In this document: positions 32,787 to 40,417 of the stretch, piece by piece
Layout of the letters: the number at the start of each line of letters is the position of its first letter
How positions within the stretch are numbered: the first letter of the stretch is position 1
NCBI GenBank assembly: GCA_947476195.1
Contig: CANJPT010000021.1
Span: 1-46,406 of the forward strand
From: Lewinellaceae bacterium
Lineage (GTDB): Bacteria > Bacteroidota > Bacteroidia > Chitinophagales > Saprospiraceae
Reading direction: 5' to 3'
DNA length: 46,406 bases
Program-made: the position numbers and the translations under genes
Notes under the pieces: model-generated
Databases searched by the model: none
What the model saw: only the letters and a program-made list of their open reading frames with translations
Told to the model about the DNA's origin: nothing

Positions 32787-33602
32787 TTATTTTTTTCGCC
32801 AGGAGATCATGGCTGAGGGGGTAAGGCCGAGGCTGGGGTGCCATTCGGAAGCAAAATCAATGGCAAGGTTATTTCTTAGTCGAAGTCCAGCGCCGAAGCC
32901 GATTCGAGTGGTGGTGTTGCTACGCATTCCGGCACGGATCACGAACATGGACGTAGGCCGGTATTCAAATCCGGCTTTTATCATAGCAATGCGTTCAAGG
33001 TCTTTTTCTGTTTCAAAAGTCATCATAAGCAGCTTGGAAGGATTCCAGGATGCCCCGATACGTAATACTGTAGGTGCCAGGTCTTCTCCGATCTTTTGCT
33101 GGAACGGGTTTTGGATCTTTGCACCGATCCATAAATCGGGCAAAGCCCGGGCCAGGAGACTTAATCCAAAGGTAGCCATGGTAGTAGATCCATATTCCTG
33201 TGCGTCGGCCCTCAAAACATCTGCTGAACCACCGAGGTAAAAGGCTTCGGTCAATCGCCGCCCGTAAGCCAGACGAAAACGTTGTTCGGCATAAATATCT
33301 GTAGCAGAATGCTCAATGCCCAGGCCTGCACCACTGTATTTTCCGAAGCCTGCCACGGCTTGAAAATTTGCCGTTTGCCAGCCCGGTATCCCGTAGGGCA
33401 AGGCTGAACCGGCCCAAAAGGCGAGTTTTTCACCCAGACCGAGTTGGGCTTCATTGGCCAGTCCGTCAGAAAGGCTTGGCACAGCAATGGCAGAGCCACC
33501 CATGCCCATAGCCGCGGCATTTTCAAAAGGACGCATGAATACCTGCGCCCGGAGTGCAGTATGCAGCAAAAACAAAAGAACAAGAAAGGTAAGGTGGCGC
33601 AT
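32787..33602 (-). CDS. Outer-membrane beta-barrel protein, PorV/PorQ-like, 271 aa
   Basis: The signal peptide is residues 1-20 (ending ALRAQ). The start of the mature protein, 'ENAAAMGMGGSAIA' near 27-40, matches the N-terminus of FadL-like PorV/PorQ proteins. The remainder alternates short amphipathic strands, such as 'AGLGIEHSATDIYAEQRFRLAYGRR' split over two strands near 93-115, and ends in a strand terminating 'SWRKK'. PorV-type proteins help deliver or anchor T9SS cargo, which would fit the four T9SS substrates in this window, but this gene is shorter and might be an unrelated barrel. It lies divergent to the GH36 gene and shares its control region. Confidence 0.7.
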   Translation of the reverse strand: MRHLTFLVLLFLLHTALRAQVFMRPFENAAAMGMGGSAIAVPSLSDGLANEAQLGLGEKLAFWAGSALPYGIPGWQTANFQAVAGFGKYSGAGLGIEHSATDIYAEQRFRLAYGRRLTEAFYLGGSADVLRADAQEYGSTTMATFGLSLLARALPDLWIGAKIQNPFQQKIGEDLAPTVLRIGASWNPSKLLMMTFETEKDLERIAMIKAGFEYRPTSMFVIRAGMRSNTTTRIGFGAGLRLRNNLAIDFASEWHPSLGLTPSAMISWRKK

Positions 33603-33622
33603 GATTTAAAAAATTGCTTGAG

Positions 33623-33663
33623 CAAATGTAGCGTGTCGGTGCGATAGGCGCGACATACATTTG
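33623..33663. promoter_or_regulatory. Divergent promoter region with mirrored -7 boxes
   Basis: TACATTTG occurs on the minus strand (33623-33630) facing the outer-membrane gene and on the plus strand (33656-33663) facing the GH36 gene. The two form the ends of an inverted repeat GCAAATGTA...TACATTTGC spanning 33622-33664. No clear -33 TTG is seen for either. Confidence 0.5.
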
Positions 33664-33683
33664 CCACTCAAATCAGAAAAAGC

Positions 33684-35522
33684 ATGAGATTCCTCCAGGC
33701 CATCTTAAACATAGACGGGAAAGCCCAGCCCTTGCAGCCCAACCGGGCCAATACTTTTGAGGAGATCTATGTTGATTTTCAGCAGAGCGAGGTTGGGGTA
33801 GGGCAGGGAACCCGATATTCTGTTTTTCTTCATCCCAAGCAGGATGTGAAGGTTCGGGGATTAGAGATCCAGTTTGATCTTTCGCTTTCGCCAGATACAC
33901 GGTTTTTTGCCAATGGCTACCAATCCTGGAGTGAAAGCCGGCTCTTAAAAGTTACCGATCGTATTCCCCGGCTACGTTCTTTCGCTCGTCGGCACATGGG
34001 GTTGTATGGAGATGAACAGATCAAGGGCATTCCCCGAGGGCGTGGGAAACTTCATTCCTGGACCTATACTTTTATCACCCGGAATGGGGACTCTGGCAAA
34101 ACACAGAAACCGGGTTCCGGATTACTGCTAGGTTCTTTAAACGAACGTACCGGCTTTACGCTTTTTCTCTATGACCAATCCAGTGGTATACTCACTGTAC
34201 GGAAAGACCTCGATGAACTTGCGTTAAGTCACTCTTTTCCGGCACTCGATTTTTGGGTGGGGGAAGGGGAGGAACTATCCCTTTTTGATGAATATTTCCG
34301 CCTGGCTGAAGTTGCCCCTCCAACGGCTCCTCCGGCCATTGGCTGGACGAGCTGGTATAATCATTTTACGGATATTTCGGAGGCGGTTTTGTTGAAAAAC
34401 CTTGACTCGTTTGCCGTAGGCATGGATTTTAGTCCGTTGGGATACGAGCCGTTTACGGCGATTGAAAATGATCCTGATCATGTAAACGCCACCCTTCCCG
34501 ATGGACTAAAGTCCATGCCACCACGATACTTCCAAATTGACGACGGCTGGCAAACGGCCGTCGGGGATTGGCTAAGTGTTAAGCCTGCTTTCCCCAATGG
34601 AATGCGGCATATCACGCATAAAATCAAAGAAAAAGGCATGGAACCGGGTCTTTGGCTTGCCCCCTTTGTGGCTTCTGCCAAATCTGAACTGATGCGCCGT
34701 CATCCCGATTGGCTCCTGAAGGACGCTAAAGGCCGACCGATCAAAGTCGGCTGGAACCCGCTGTGGGGAGGCTGGTACTATGCACTCGATTTTTATTCTG
34801 ATGGCGTGCGGGAATACCTCAGCGGGGTGTTTCATATCGCTATGGAAAAATGGGGTTTTGAATTGTTAAAACTCGATTTTCTATTTGCCGTAGCACTCGC
34901 GCCACCGCCGGGTAAAACCCGCGGCGGGGTTATGTGGGAAGCGATGGAATTTCTCCGCCGACTGGTGGGGTCGCGGCGCATACTCGCTTGTGGGGTACCT
35001 TTAGGTGCTTGTTTCGGGCAGGTAGATTATTGTCGAATCGGGGGCGATGTTCACCTGGCATGGCAGCATACTATGCTTTCTTTTTTACGTCATCGCGAAC
35101 GGGTGGATACACTGGCCTCGTTGCGTAGCACCCTGGGGCGTTGGCAACTCAATGGGCGGGCTTTTCAGAATGATCCGGACGTATTTATACTCCGCAATGA
35201 AAATCAAAAGCTCAACCCGGACCAGCAGCAAACCCTTCTGACGATCAACGCTTTGTTGGGAAATCTGTTTTTTACTTCAGATGATCTGCGTGAATATTCA
35301 GCGGAGCAAAAGGCTGAATTTGAGGAGGCGCTTTCTCTCCGGGGCAGTCGGATCAAGCGGGTTCTTGAGTTGGAAAACGATGTTTGGGCCATTGATTTTG
35401 TTCAGGATAACGCAGGATGGTCAGCATTTTGCAATTTGACAAAAGCGGAAAAAAATTGCTCCCTCCCCAACGGTTCATGGGCAGCATTGCGTCCTTTCGA
35501 AACCCTGGTTTTGAAATCTTAA
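33684..35522 (+). CDS. Alpha-galactosidase-like glycoside hydrolase, GH36 type
   Basis: The protein is 612 aa with an N-terminal beta-sandwich (~1-205) and a TIM barrel (~215-500). Barrel motifs: 'GWTSWYNHFTD' (220-230), 'FQIDDGWQ' (283-290), nucleophile Asp398 in 'LLKLDFLF', and likely acid/base Asp455 in 'YCRIGGD'. An insert at ~241-278 sits between strand 1 and strand 2. There is no signal peptide, so it acts in the cytoplasm unless exported otherwise. GH36 enzymes hydrolyse alpha-1,6-galactosides such as raffinose or melibiose, but some relatives cleave other alpha-glycosides, so substrate is uncertain. No sugar transporter or SusCD pair is adjacent. Confidence 0.85.
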   Translation: MRFLQAILNIDGKAQPLQPNRANTFEEIYVDFQQSEVGVGQGTRYSVFLHPKQDVKVRGLEIQFDLSLSPDTRFFANGYQSWSESRLLKVTDRIPRLRSFARRHMGLYGDEQIKGIPRGRGKLHSWTYTFITRNGDSGKTQKPGSGLLLGSLNERTGFTLFLYDQSSGILTVRKDLDELALSHSFPALDFWVGEGEELSLFDEYFRLAEVAPPTAPPAIGWTSWYNHFTDISEAVLLKNLDSFAVGMDFSPLGYEPFTAIENDPDHVNATLPDGLKSMPPRYFQIDDGWQTAVGDWLSVKPAFPNGMRHITHKIKEKGMEPGLWLAPFVASAKSELMRRHPDWLLKDAKGRPIKVGWNPLWGGWYYALDFYSDGVREYLSGVFHIAMEKWGFELLKLDFLFAVALAPPPGKTRGGVMWEAMEFLRRLVGSRRILACGVPLGACFGQVDYCRIGGDVHLAWQHTMLSFLRHRERVDTLASLRSTLGRWQLNGRAFQNDPDVFILRNENQKLNPDQQQTLLTINALLGNLFFTSDDLREYSAEQKAEFEEALSLRGSRIKRVLELENDVWAIDFVQDNAGWSAFCNLTKAEKNCSLPNGSWAALRPFETLVLKS

Positions 35523-35551
35523 ATTCGTCGCCCATTGGCAACTCTTTTTAC

Positions 35552-35580
35552 TTGTCCTCTCGAACCGGTGCGTATCTTTG
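35552..35580 (+). promoter_or_regulatory. Promoter of the DUF4249 lipoprotein gene
   Basis: TTG (35552-35554), 18 nt, TATCTTTG (35573-35580), an exact -7 match, giving a leader of about 40 nt. Confidence 0.7.
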
Positions 35581-35625
35581 CCCGCCCAATAACTTGGGGA
35601 TCTATAGTCCAACGTATAAGTAAAC

Positions 35626-36657
35626 ATGAAAAAACTACTTCTTTTGCTGCCATTTGGCCTCTTTGTAGCAGCTTGTTCCAATGATTTTGAAGTAACAGCT
35701 CCCTGGAAAGAGATCCCTATAGTGTATGGGATTCTTTCCCCGACGGATTCAGCCCACTACATCCGAATTGAAAAAGCATTTATTGATCCAGTTAAAAGTG
35801 CGCTTGATGTAGCCCAAATAGCGGACTCCCTTTATTTCCCGGAAGATGCCATCACGGTGTGGCTGGAGCGTGCAGACAACCAAAGCCGGATACCTCTTCA
35901 TCGGGTGAATGGAGCGCTGGAAGGCTACCCTCGCAACCCGGGCGTTTTTGCCACGGAGCCCAACTGGCTTTACAAGACAGATCCAGGCAGCGGACTCTCC
36001 CTATTGCCGGGCAAGAAATACAAGCTGGTCATAGAACGCAAAGATGGCAAGGCTGATATTACGGCGGAGACGACGCTTCCTAATAACTTCCTTATACTAA
36101 AACCAAATATTACGGATATAGTGCCTAGAATCGCCTTTGCCAGTTCTGTTTTAACTCCGATTAAGTGGCGTACAGATGGCAACGGGGTCTTTTTCAACGT
36201 CACCTTCATTATTCGGGTGAATGAAAGGAATCTGAATGGCAGCTTGGTAAATACGCGGCAATTTGTTTGGGAAGCAGCAAAAAATATCGAACGAATTCCA
36301 GTAACGGTTGGTACGGATTTATATGAAGGGACCGTTGGGATATCTGGCAACAGCTTTTATAATTTTTTAGCTCAACACCTGAATAAGCCTGCAGCTAACC
36401 GCTACCGCGAATTTTCAACCTGCGATATAATCCTGGATGGTGGTGGCAAAGAAATAAAAGAATATCTTGTCACAGCAGACGCAAACGGAGGGATAACCGG
36501 TGCAGAAACCTTTCCCAATTACTCCAATATTTCTGAAGGATATGGCATTTTTACCTCCAAAAACCGAACCATCGGTCAAGGTATCCGGGTAGATGGCATA
36601 ACGGTAGACTCCATGAATCTGAGTTCCATTGCCGACACCCTTGGGTTCGTAAAATGA
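35626..36657 (+). CDS. DUF4249 family lipoprotein, 343 aa
   Basis: The lipoprotein signal has lipobox VAAC at about residue 17. The mature part begins with the DUF4249 hallmark '..TAPWKEIPIVYGILSPTDSAHYIRIEKAF' (split, residues 24-55). It continues with 'GKKYKLVIERKDGK' near 128-141 and a late 'NYSNISEGYGIFTSKN' near 304-319. DUF4249 genes in Bacteroidota typically accompany a TonB-dependent receptor of the carboxypeptidase-regulatory type; no such gene lies within reach here, so this copy is isolated. Function unknown; surface or outer-membrane location inferred. The gene has its own promoter and terminator, so it is a single-gene unit. Confidence 0.87.
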   Translation: MKKLLLLLPFGLFVAACSNDFEVTAPWKEIPIVYGILSPTDSAHYIRIEKAFIDPVKSALDVAQIADSLYFPEDAITVWLERADNQSRIPLHRVNGALEGYPRNPGVFATEPNWLYKTDPGSGLSLLPGKKYKLVIERKDGKADITAETTLPNNFLILKPNITDIVPRIAFASSVLTPIKWRTDGNGVFFNVTFIIRVNERNLNGSLVNTRQFVWEAAKNIERIPVTVGTDLYEGTVGISGNSFYNFLAQHLNKPAANRYREFSTCDIILDGGGKEIKEYLVTADANGGITGAETFPNYSNISEGYGIFTSKNRTIGQGIRVDGITVDSMNLSSIADTLGFVK

Positions 36658-36691
36658 TCTGACAATTGCTTTTTAAATAAATTATTCCTTG

Positions 36692-36730
36692 CGCGCCGGG
36701 CTGATAATCTTCAGTCTGGCGCGTTTTTTT
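36692..36730 (+). terminator. Intrinsic terminator after the DUF4249 gene
   Basis: CGCGCC...CTGA / TCAG...GGCGCG stem (36692-36723) with a TAATCT loop, followed by seven Ts. Confidence 0.85.
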
Positions 36731-37031
36731 AAGGCCTAATAGCGCGTTTTGTGTCGCGAGCGAGGTTTATTTGAAATAAGCGGGATCATATTTAATATTT
36801 TTTATTTCACAAATCTAAATTCAGAATCTATCCTGAATCTTCTAAAGTTTAATTTTTTGACCCTAAAAAGATATTTTTATTCACAATTGCGAATTTTTAT
36901 TCAATTTCCTGCGCTATAGTAGGCTCCTGCTTTAATCTTAATATCTGCTTGTTCTAACTATTATTTAAAATAATATTTCACAATGCTTTAAAAATGTAAT
37001 TGCCATTGGCGTTGCAGTGAGGCCACTTTTG
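36731..37031. other. AT-rich spacer without genes
   Basis: Strongly AT-rich sequence without a credible ORF, tRNA or repeat array. It precedes a promoter-like box at 37032. Confidence 0.5.
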
Positions 37032-37146
37032 TACTTTTGAAAGGTGGAAATAAATGTATTTCCGCCAGAGATATGTTCATGGGATTATACAAATTCAGGT
37101 GAGAGAGCAAGTCCTCCAAATTGTGGGAGGACTTGCTGAACCTGAT
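37032..37146 (+). ncRNA. Candidate small RNA with strong hairpin
   Basis: A TACTTTTG box (37032-37039) with a TTG 17 nt upstream (37012-37014) could start a transcript that contains a perfect 12-bp stem (AGCAAGTCCTCC, 37106-37117, and its complement 37126-37137). That stem is nested in an outer CAGGT/ACCTG pair (37096-37100, 37140-37144). There is no T-run directly after it. It may instead be only a cruciform repeat. Confidence 0.3.
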
Positions 37147-37353
37147 TCCGAAGGCCTCTGATTACGCATTACTGCGACTAAAATCAAATCCAGCTATTTC
37201 AAACTTCTTCTCTTGAAAACGGTATGGTCTCCTCAACAGTGAGCTCCTCTATTCGAAATATTCAGGCGATAATAATGGGTTGTTTTACCAATCATACTAA
37301 AATAGGCACGACTTTTTTGTTTTCAGTGCTATCTTTCGGCTTTACCTGTCGAT

Positions 37354-37463
37354 GCTTCAGCGAAGGCGGGGCTTATACCGCTTCAAAATTATCCGCCATA
37401 GCTTCAGCGAAGGCGGGTTACACCCAATCACAGATTTACCCATCATAGCTTCAGTGAAGGCGG
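37354..37463 (+). repeat. Three GCTTCAGCGAAGGCGG direct repeats upstream of panB
   Basis: Copies at 37354-37370, 37401-37417 and 37448-37463 (the last with one change) are 47 bp apart. Each contains the mini-hairpin CTTC-AGC-GAAG. The set is bordered by CTTTACC near 37340 and GGTAAAG near 37466. A 74-codon ORF across them is a by-product of the repeat. Confidence 0.7.
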
Positions 37464-37490
37464 TGGGTAAAGCATTTAGCCTTCTCAATC

Positions 37491-38309
37491 ATGTCAACAG
37501 CAACCAGCGAACTTAAGCGTGTGACGACGCACACCATTCAAGCGATGAAAAACCGTGGCGAAAAGATTGCCATGCTCACAGCATATGATTTTTCCATGGC
37601 CCGCATCCTCGATGAAGCTGGCATTGATATTTTGTTGGTAGGTGACTCCGCATCTAATGTGATGGCGGGGCACGAGACTACCTTGCCTATTACGCTGGAT
37701 CAGATGATTTACCACGCCCAATCAGTGGTGCGTGCCGTAAATCGGGCCATGGTGGTGGTGGATCTGCCTTTCGGAAGTTACCAGTCTAATTCGGAGATTG
37801 CCCTGTCAAGTGCCATTCGTATTATGAAGGAATCGGGTGCGCATGCGGTGAAACTTGAAGGCGGGGAAGAGGTTGAAGACAGCATTCGTCGAATCCTTCG
37901 GGCAGGGATTCCGATTATGGGGCACCTGGGACTTACGCCACAAAGCATTTATAAATTTGGTACCTATACCGTGCGGGCTAAAGAAGATGTAGAAGCACAA
38001 AAACTCCGGGATGATGCAAAATTACTGGACGAACTCGGGTGCTTTGCCCTGGTGCTTGAAAAAATTCCGGCTCAATTGGCCAAAGAGGTTTCCGCAAGCA
38101 TTGAAATTCCGACCATCGGAATTGGAGCCGGCAATAATTGTGACGGACAGGTGCTGGTAACCCATGACATGTTGGGTATTACCAAGGATTTCAAACCACG
38201 CTTTTTGCGCCGATATCTCGAACTTTTTGAGTCGGTAGGAGATGCCACCAAGCAGTATATCGCGGATGTAAAAAGCATCAATTTCCCGAATGATTCGGAA
38301 CAGTATTGA
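37491..38309 (+). CDS. panB: 3-methyl-2-oxobutanoate hydroxymethyltransferase
   Basis: PanB transfers a hydroxymethyl group from 5,10-methylene-THF to alpha-ketoisovalerate, the first committed step of pantothenate synthesis. It is 272 aa, typical length. The TIM-barrel motifs are all visible: '[20 protein letters not shown]' region near 25-44, '[22 protein letters not shown]' near 47-68 (Mg-binding Asp), '[11 protein letters not shown]' near 88-98, 'AVKLEGGEE' near 118-126, '[13 protein letters not shown]' near 139-151, '[10 protein letters not shown]' near 187-196 with catalytic Glu, and '[18 protein letters not shown]' near 205-222. No panC is adjacent. The ATG lies 28 bp after the last GCTTCAG repeat. 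Confidence 0.97.
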   Translation: MSTATSELKRVTTHTIQAMKNRGEKIAMLTAYDFSMARILDEAGIDILLVGDSASNVMAGHETTLPITLDQMIYHAQSVVRAVNRAMVVVDLPFGSYQSNSEIALSSAIRIMKESGAHAVKLEGGEEVEDSIRRILRAGIPIMGHLGLTPQSIYKFGTYTVRAKEDVEAQKLRDDAKLLDELGCFALVLEKIPAQLAKEVSASIEIPTIGIGAGNNCDGQVLVTHDMLGITKDFKPRFLRRYLELFESVGDATKQYIADVKSINFPNDSEQY

Positions 38310-38326
38310 GGGCTCAACCAGGACGG

Positions 38327-38415
38327 TTGGACATTTTGACCTTGGACGTTGGATTTGATTCTGCAAGTGCATGATTTTCAAGTTTTCAGCGACCAAGTCC
38401 AATGTCCAATAGTCA
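38327..38415. repeat. Heptamer element copy 1 (TTGGACR arms)
   Basis: Left arm heptamers TTGGACA, TTTTGAC, CTTGGAC, GTTGGAT (38327-38354); a core with GCAAGT, GCATGAT and TTTCAAG; right arm AAGTCCA, ATGTCCA, ATAGTCA (38395-38415). It fills the gap between the convergent panB and isomerase genes. It aligns heptamer by heptamer, in the same orientation, with the element at 39371. Confidence 0.8.
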
Positions 38416-38420
38416 GGCGG

Positions 38421-39308
38421 CTACCAAGTCAGCTTCAAAAAATTCTCCCGCGCCCGCTTCACGCCATCCATGGGCGTGCTGAGATAGTGCTCTAGTTCAA
38501 TGATATAGTGTTGAAAGCCAGCAAGTTGACTTTGGCGAAAGATGCTGACAAAATCGATCGTACCATCTCCAAATTCAATGGTTTGGTGGGGTTCAGAAGC
38601 GGCCAGGTCTTTGGCATGGCAAAGCTCCCAACGACCTGGATAAAGTCTAAACCAATCCAGCGGGTTATTTTTTGCAAAGCAGACCCAATAGATGTCCATT
38701 TCCATGGCAAGGATTTTGGGGTCAATTTCATGCAGCAGCCACTCGATGAGCAAACGACCGTCAGGGCCTCGCTGTATGTATTCAAAATCGTGGTTATGAT
38801 AGCCAAAACGAATGCCAGCTTTTTGGGCATACTCGGCTCCGGCTGTGATTAGTTTGACAATTTTCTCTACCTCAGGCCGCTCTTCTACGGGTACATAAGG
38901 GTAAATAACATATTTCTGGCCCATTTTTACGGCATCGTCAATGGCTTGTTTTGCGCGGTCTGACAGACTTTTTGTGCCCTCATTATAATCTGTCAGAGAA
39001 AAACCACAATGGCTGGACGGCATACTTAATCCATTGCTTGTGAGTACATTCATATACTCGGAGATGGGCATTCCAAACATTTTTCCATCGGCATAACCAT
39101 AAGCTTCCACCTCATTATAGCCCATCGCTGCGATGGCCTTTAAGGTGGCGATCGGATCTTTTGCCATGTTATCCCGAACCGAATATAATTGTAAGCCAAG
39201 GTGTCTGACGGGCTGTACAAGGTTTTGGATGGTTTTTGGCAAAAGGGCACTTCCTGCCAGGGCGAGTGCAGAGGTTTTTAGGAATTCTCGACGAGGTGTA
39301 GTATACAT
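38421..39308 (-). CDS. TAT-exported sugar phosphate isomerase/epimerase family protein
   Basis: The protein is 295 aa from the ATG at 39308; a TTG seven codons upstream is less likely. It starts with a twin-arginine signal ('TPRREFLKTSALALAGSALL', residues 4-23), so it is folded before export. The mature part is an AP-endonuclease-2/xylose-isomerase-like TIM barrel. Metal-site-like motifs include 'GYNEVEAYGY' near 63-72, 'MPSSHCGF' near 91-98, 'FGYHNHDFEY' near 166-175, 'MEMDIYWV' near 203-210 and 'FIIELEHY'-like 'YIIELEHYLS' near 267-276. TAT-exported members of this family are common in Bacteroidota beside sugar-acid and oxidoreductase genes. Substrate unknown. Heptamer element copies flank it on both sides. 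Confidence 0.88.
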   Translation of the reverse strand: MYTTPRREFLKTSALALAGSALLPKTIQNLVQPVRHLGLQLYSVRDNMAKDPIATLKAIAAMGYNEVEAYGYADGKMFGMPISEYMNVLTSNGLSMPSSHCGFSLTDYNEGTKSLSDRAKQAIDDAVKMGQKYVIYPYVPVEERPEVEKIVKLITAGAEYAQKAGIRFGYHNHDFEYIQRGPDGRLLIEWLLHEIDPKILAMEMDIYWVCFAKNNPLDWFRLYPGRWELCHAKDLAASEPHQTIEFGDGTIDFVSIFRQSQLAGFQHYIIELEHYLSTPMDGVKRARENFLKLTW

Positions 39309-39370
39309 GATTGACAAATTTTGCCGCAAGAAAAGAAAAAGAGTTGAATTGTGCGTCTTCTTATAGGTTA

Positions 39371-39466
39371 TTGGATATTTTGACAGTGGACGTTAGACCT
39401 GATCCGGCAAATGCATGCTTTTCAAGTATTTAGAGTGCAAGTCCAACGTCCAACGTCCATCGTCAA
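39371..39466. repeat. Heptamer element copy 2 (TTGGACR arms)
   Basis: Left arm TTGGATA, TTTTGAC, AGTGGAC, GTTAGAC (39371-39398); core with GGCAAAT, GCATGCT, TTTCAAG; right arm AAGTCCA, ACGTCCA, ACGTCCA, TCGTCAA (39439-39466). By eye roughly three quarters of positions match copy 1, with no gap between the arms. Confidence 0.8.
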
Positions 39467-39510
39467 AATGTTCAGTAGTCTGGTCTTTATCACTTTTCAT
39501 GTCATCCTCC

Positions 39511-39518
39511 TACCTTTG
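39511..39518 (+). promoter_or_regulatory. -7 box almost on the sirtuin start codon
   Basis: TACCTTTG matches TAnnTTTG and ends four bases before the ATG at 39523, so the mRNA would have little or no leader. The upstream -33 region is T-rich without an exact TTG. Confidence 0.55.
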
Positions 39519-39522
39519 ACAC

Positions 39523-40215
39523 ATGAAGCAAAAAATAGTGGTCCTGACCGGTGCTGGTATCAGTGCCGAAAGCGGCATCAAAACCTTTCGCGATAGTGGG
39601 GGGGTTTGGGAAAATCATCGCATTGAAGACGTAGCAACGCCCGAAGCCTGGGCTGCTAACCCAGGGCTTGTGCTGGATTTTTACAACCAACGCCGGGCGC
39701 AGCTTCTCCAGGTGAAACCCAATGACGGCCACCATGCATTGGTTTATCTGGAACGCGATTTTAAGGTGCATATCATAACACAAAATGTGGATGATCTCCA
39801 TGAGCGGGCCGGAAGCACACATGTATTGCATTTGCATGGTCAGCTCCGACAAGTACGTTCCAATGGCTTCGAACACCTGGTGTATCCCTGGGACAAAGAC
39901 CTTTGTCTCGGAGATAGGTGCGAGCGCGGCCATCAGTTACGGCCTAATATTGTGTGGTTTGGAGAGGCCGTTCCAATGATGGATGCTGCTGCGGAGTTAG
40001 CAGAACAGGCGGATATTTTCCTGATTATAGGCACCTCTTTACAGGTTTATCCGGCTGCCGGTCTGATGCGATATGCGCACCGCAATATTCCGGTTTACTA
40101 TATTGATCCGCACCCGCAACTGAATTTTGAATTGAAAAGTATGCCCAATCTTTCGATCATTGAAGCGCCAGCCTCAACGGGCGTTCAGAAAGTGGTTGAT
40201 TTGGTGCGTGGTTGA
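39523..40215 (+). CDS. cobB: SIR2-family NAD-dependent protein deacylase
   Basis: Sirtuins use NAD to remove acyl groups from lysines. It is 230 aa. The NAD motif is 'LTGAGISAESGIKTFRD' (8-24), 'TQNVDDLHERAG' (86-97) and catalytic His105 in 'LHLHGQL'. 'FYNQRR' at 53-58 has Tyr54 and Arg57 in the spacing that defines class III (SIRT5-like) desuccinylases/demalonylases. Only one Cys pair (Cys128, Cys133 in 'CLGDRCERG') remains; the first pair expected after the catalytic His is replaced by 'QVRS'. So a normal Zn site is not formed, a feature I recall in other Bacteroidota sirtuins. The acceptor specificity is inferred. Confidence 0.9.
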   Translation: MKQKIVVLTGAGISAESGIKTFRDSGGVWENHRIEDVATPEAWAANPGLVLDFYNQRRAQLLQVKPNDGHHALVYLERDFKVHIITQNVDDLHERAGSTHVLHLHGQLRQVRSNGFEHLVYPWDKDLCLGDRCERGHQLRPNIVWFGEAVPMMDAAAELAEQADIFLIIGTSLQVYPAAGLMRYAHRNIPVYYIDPHPQLNFELKSMPNLSIIEAPASTGVQKVVDLVRG

Positions 40216-40417
40216 TTTGTAGATTGGGAATTCGTATATTGCTGACTATTTAGCGGATTATTTTTGGGTAGGGATTCTCTAAGAGCTTAATACTTAAGAG
40301 TAGGGGATTAGACCAAAGAATGACACAATTTTGCGAATACTGCGTACAATAACGGGAATTCCGTGCAAAGGCAAGCCTATCACCAAACCACCAATTAGCA
40401 ACAGACCAATCATCAAA
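40216..40417. other. Spacer before the HAMP kinase
   Basis: No gene is supported. The kinase frame is open to a TTG at 40331, but that upstream stretch (29 codons rich in Pro, Ile and Lys) has no signal or conserved character and is treated as leader. Confidence 0.5.

Noticed and set aside
37224-37448. 74-aa ORF upstream of panB
   Set aside because: It is created by the GCTTCAGCGAAGGCGG repeats and has no domain or start signal.
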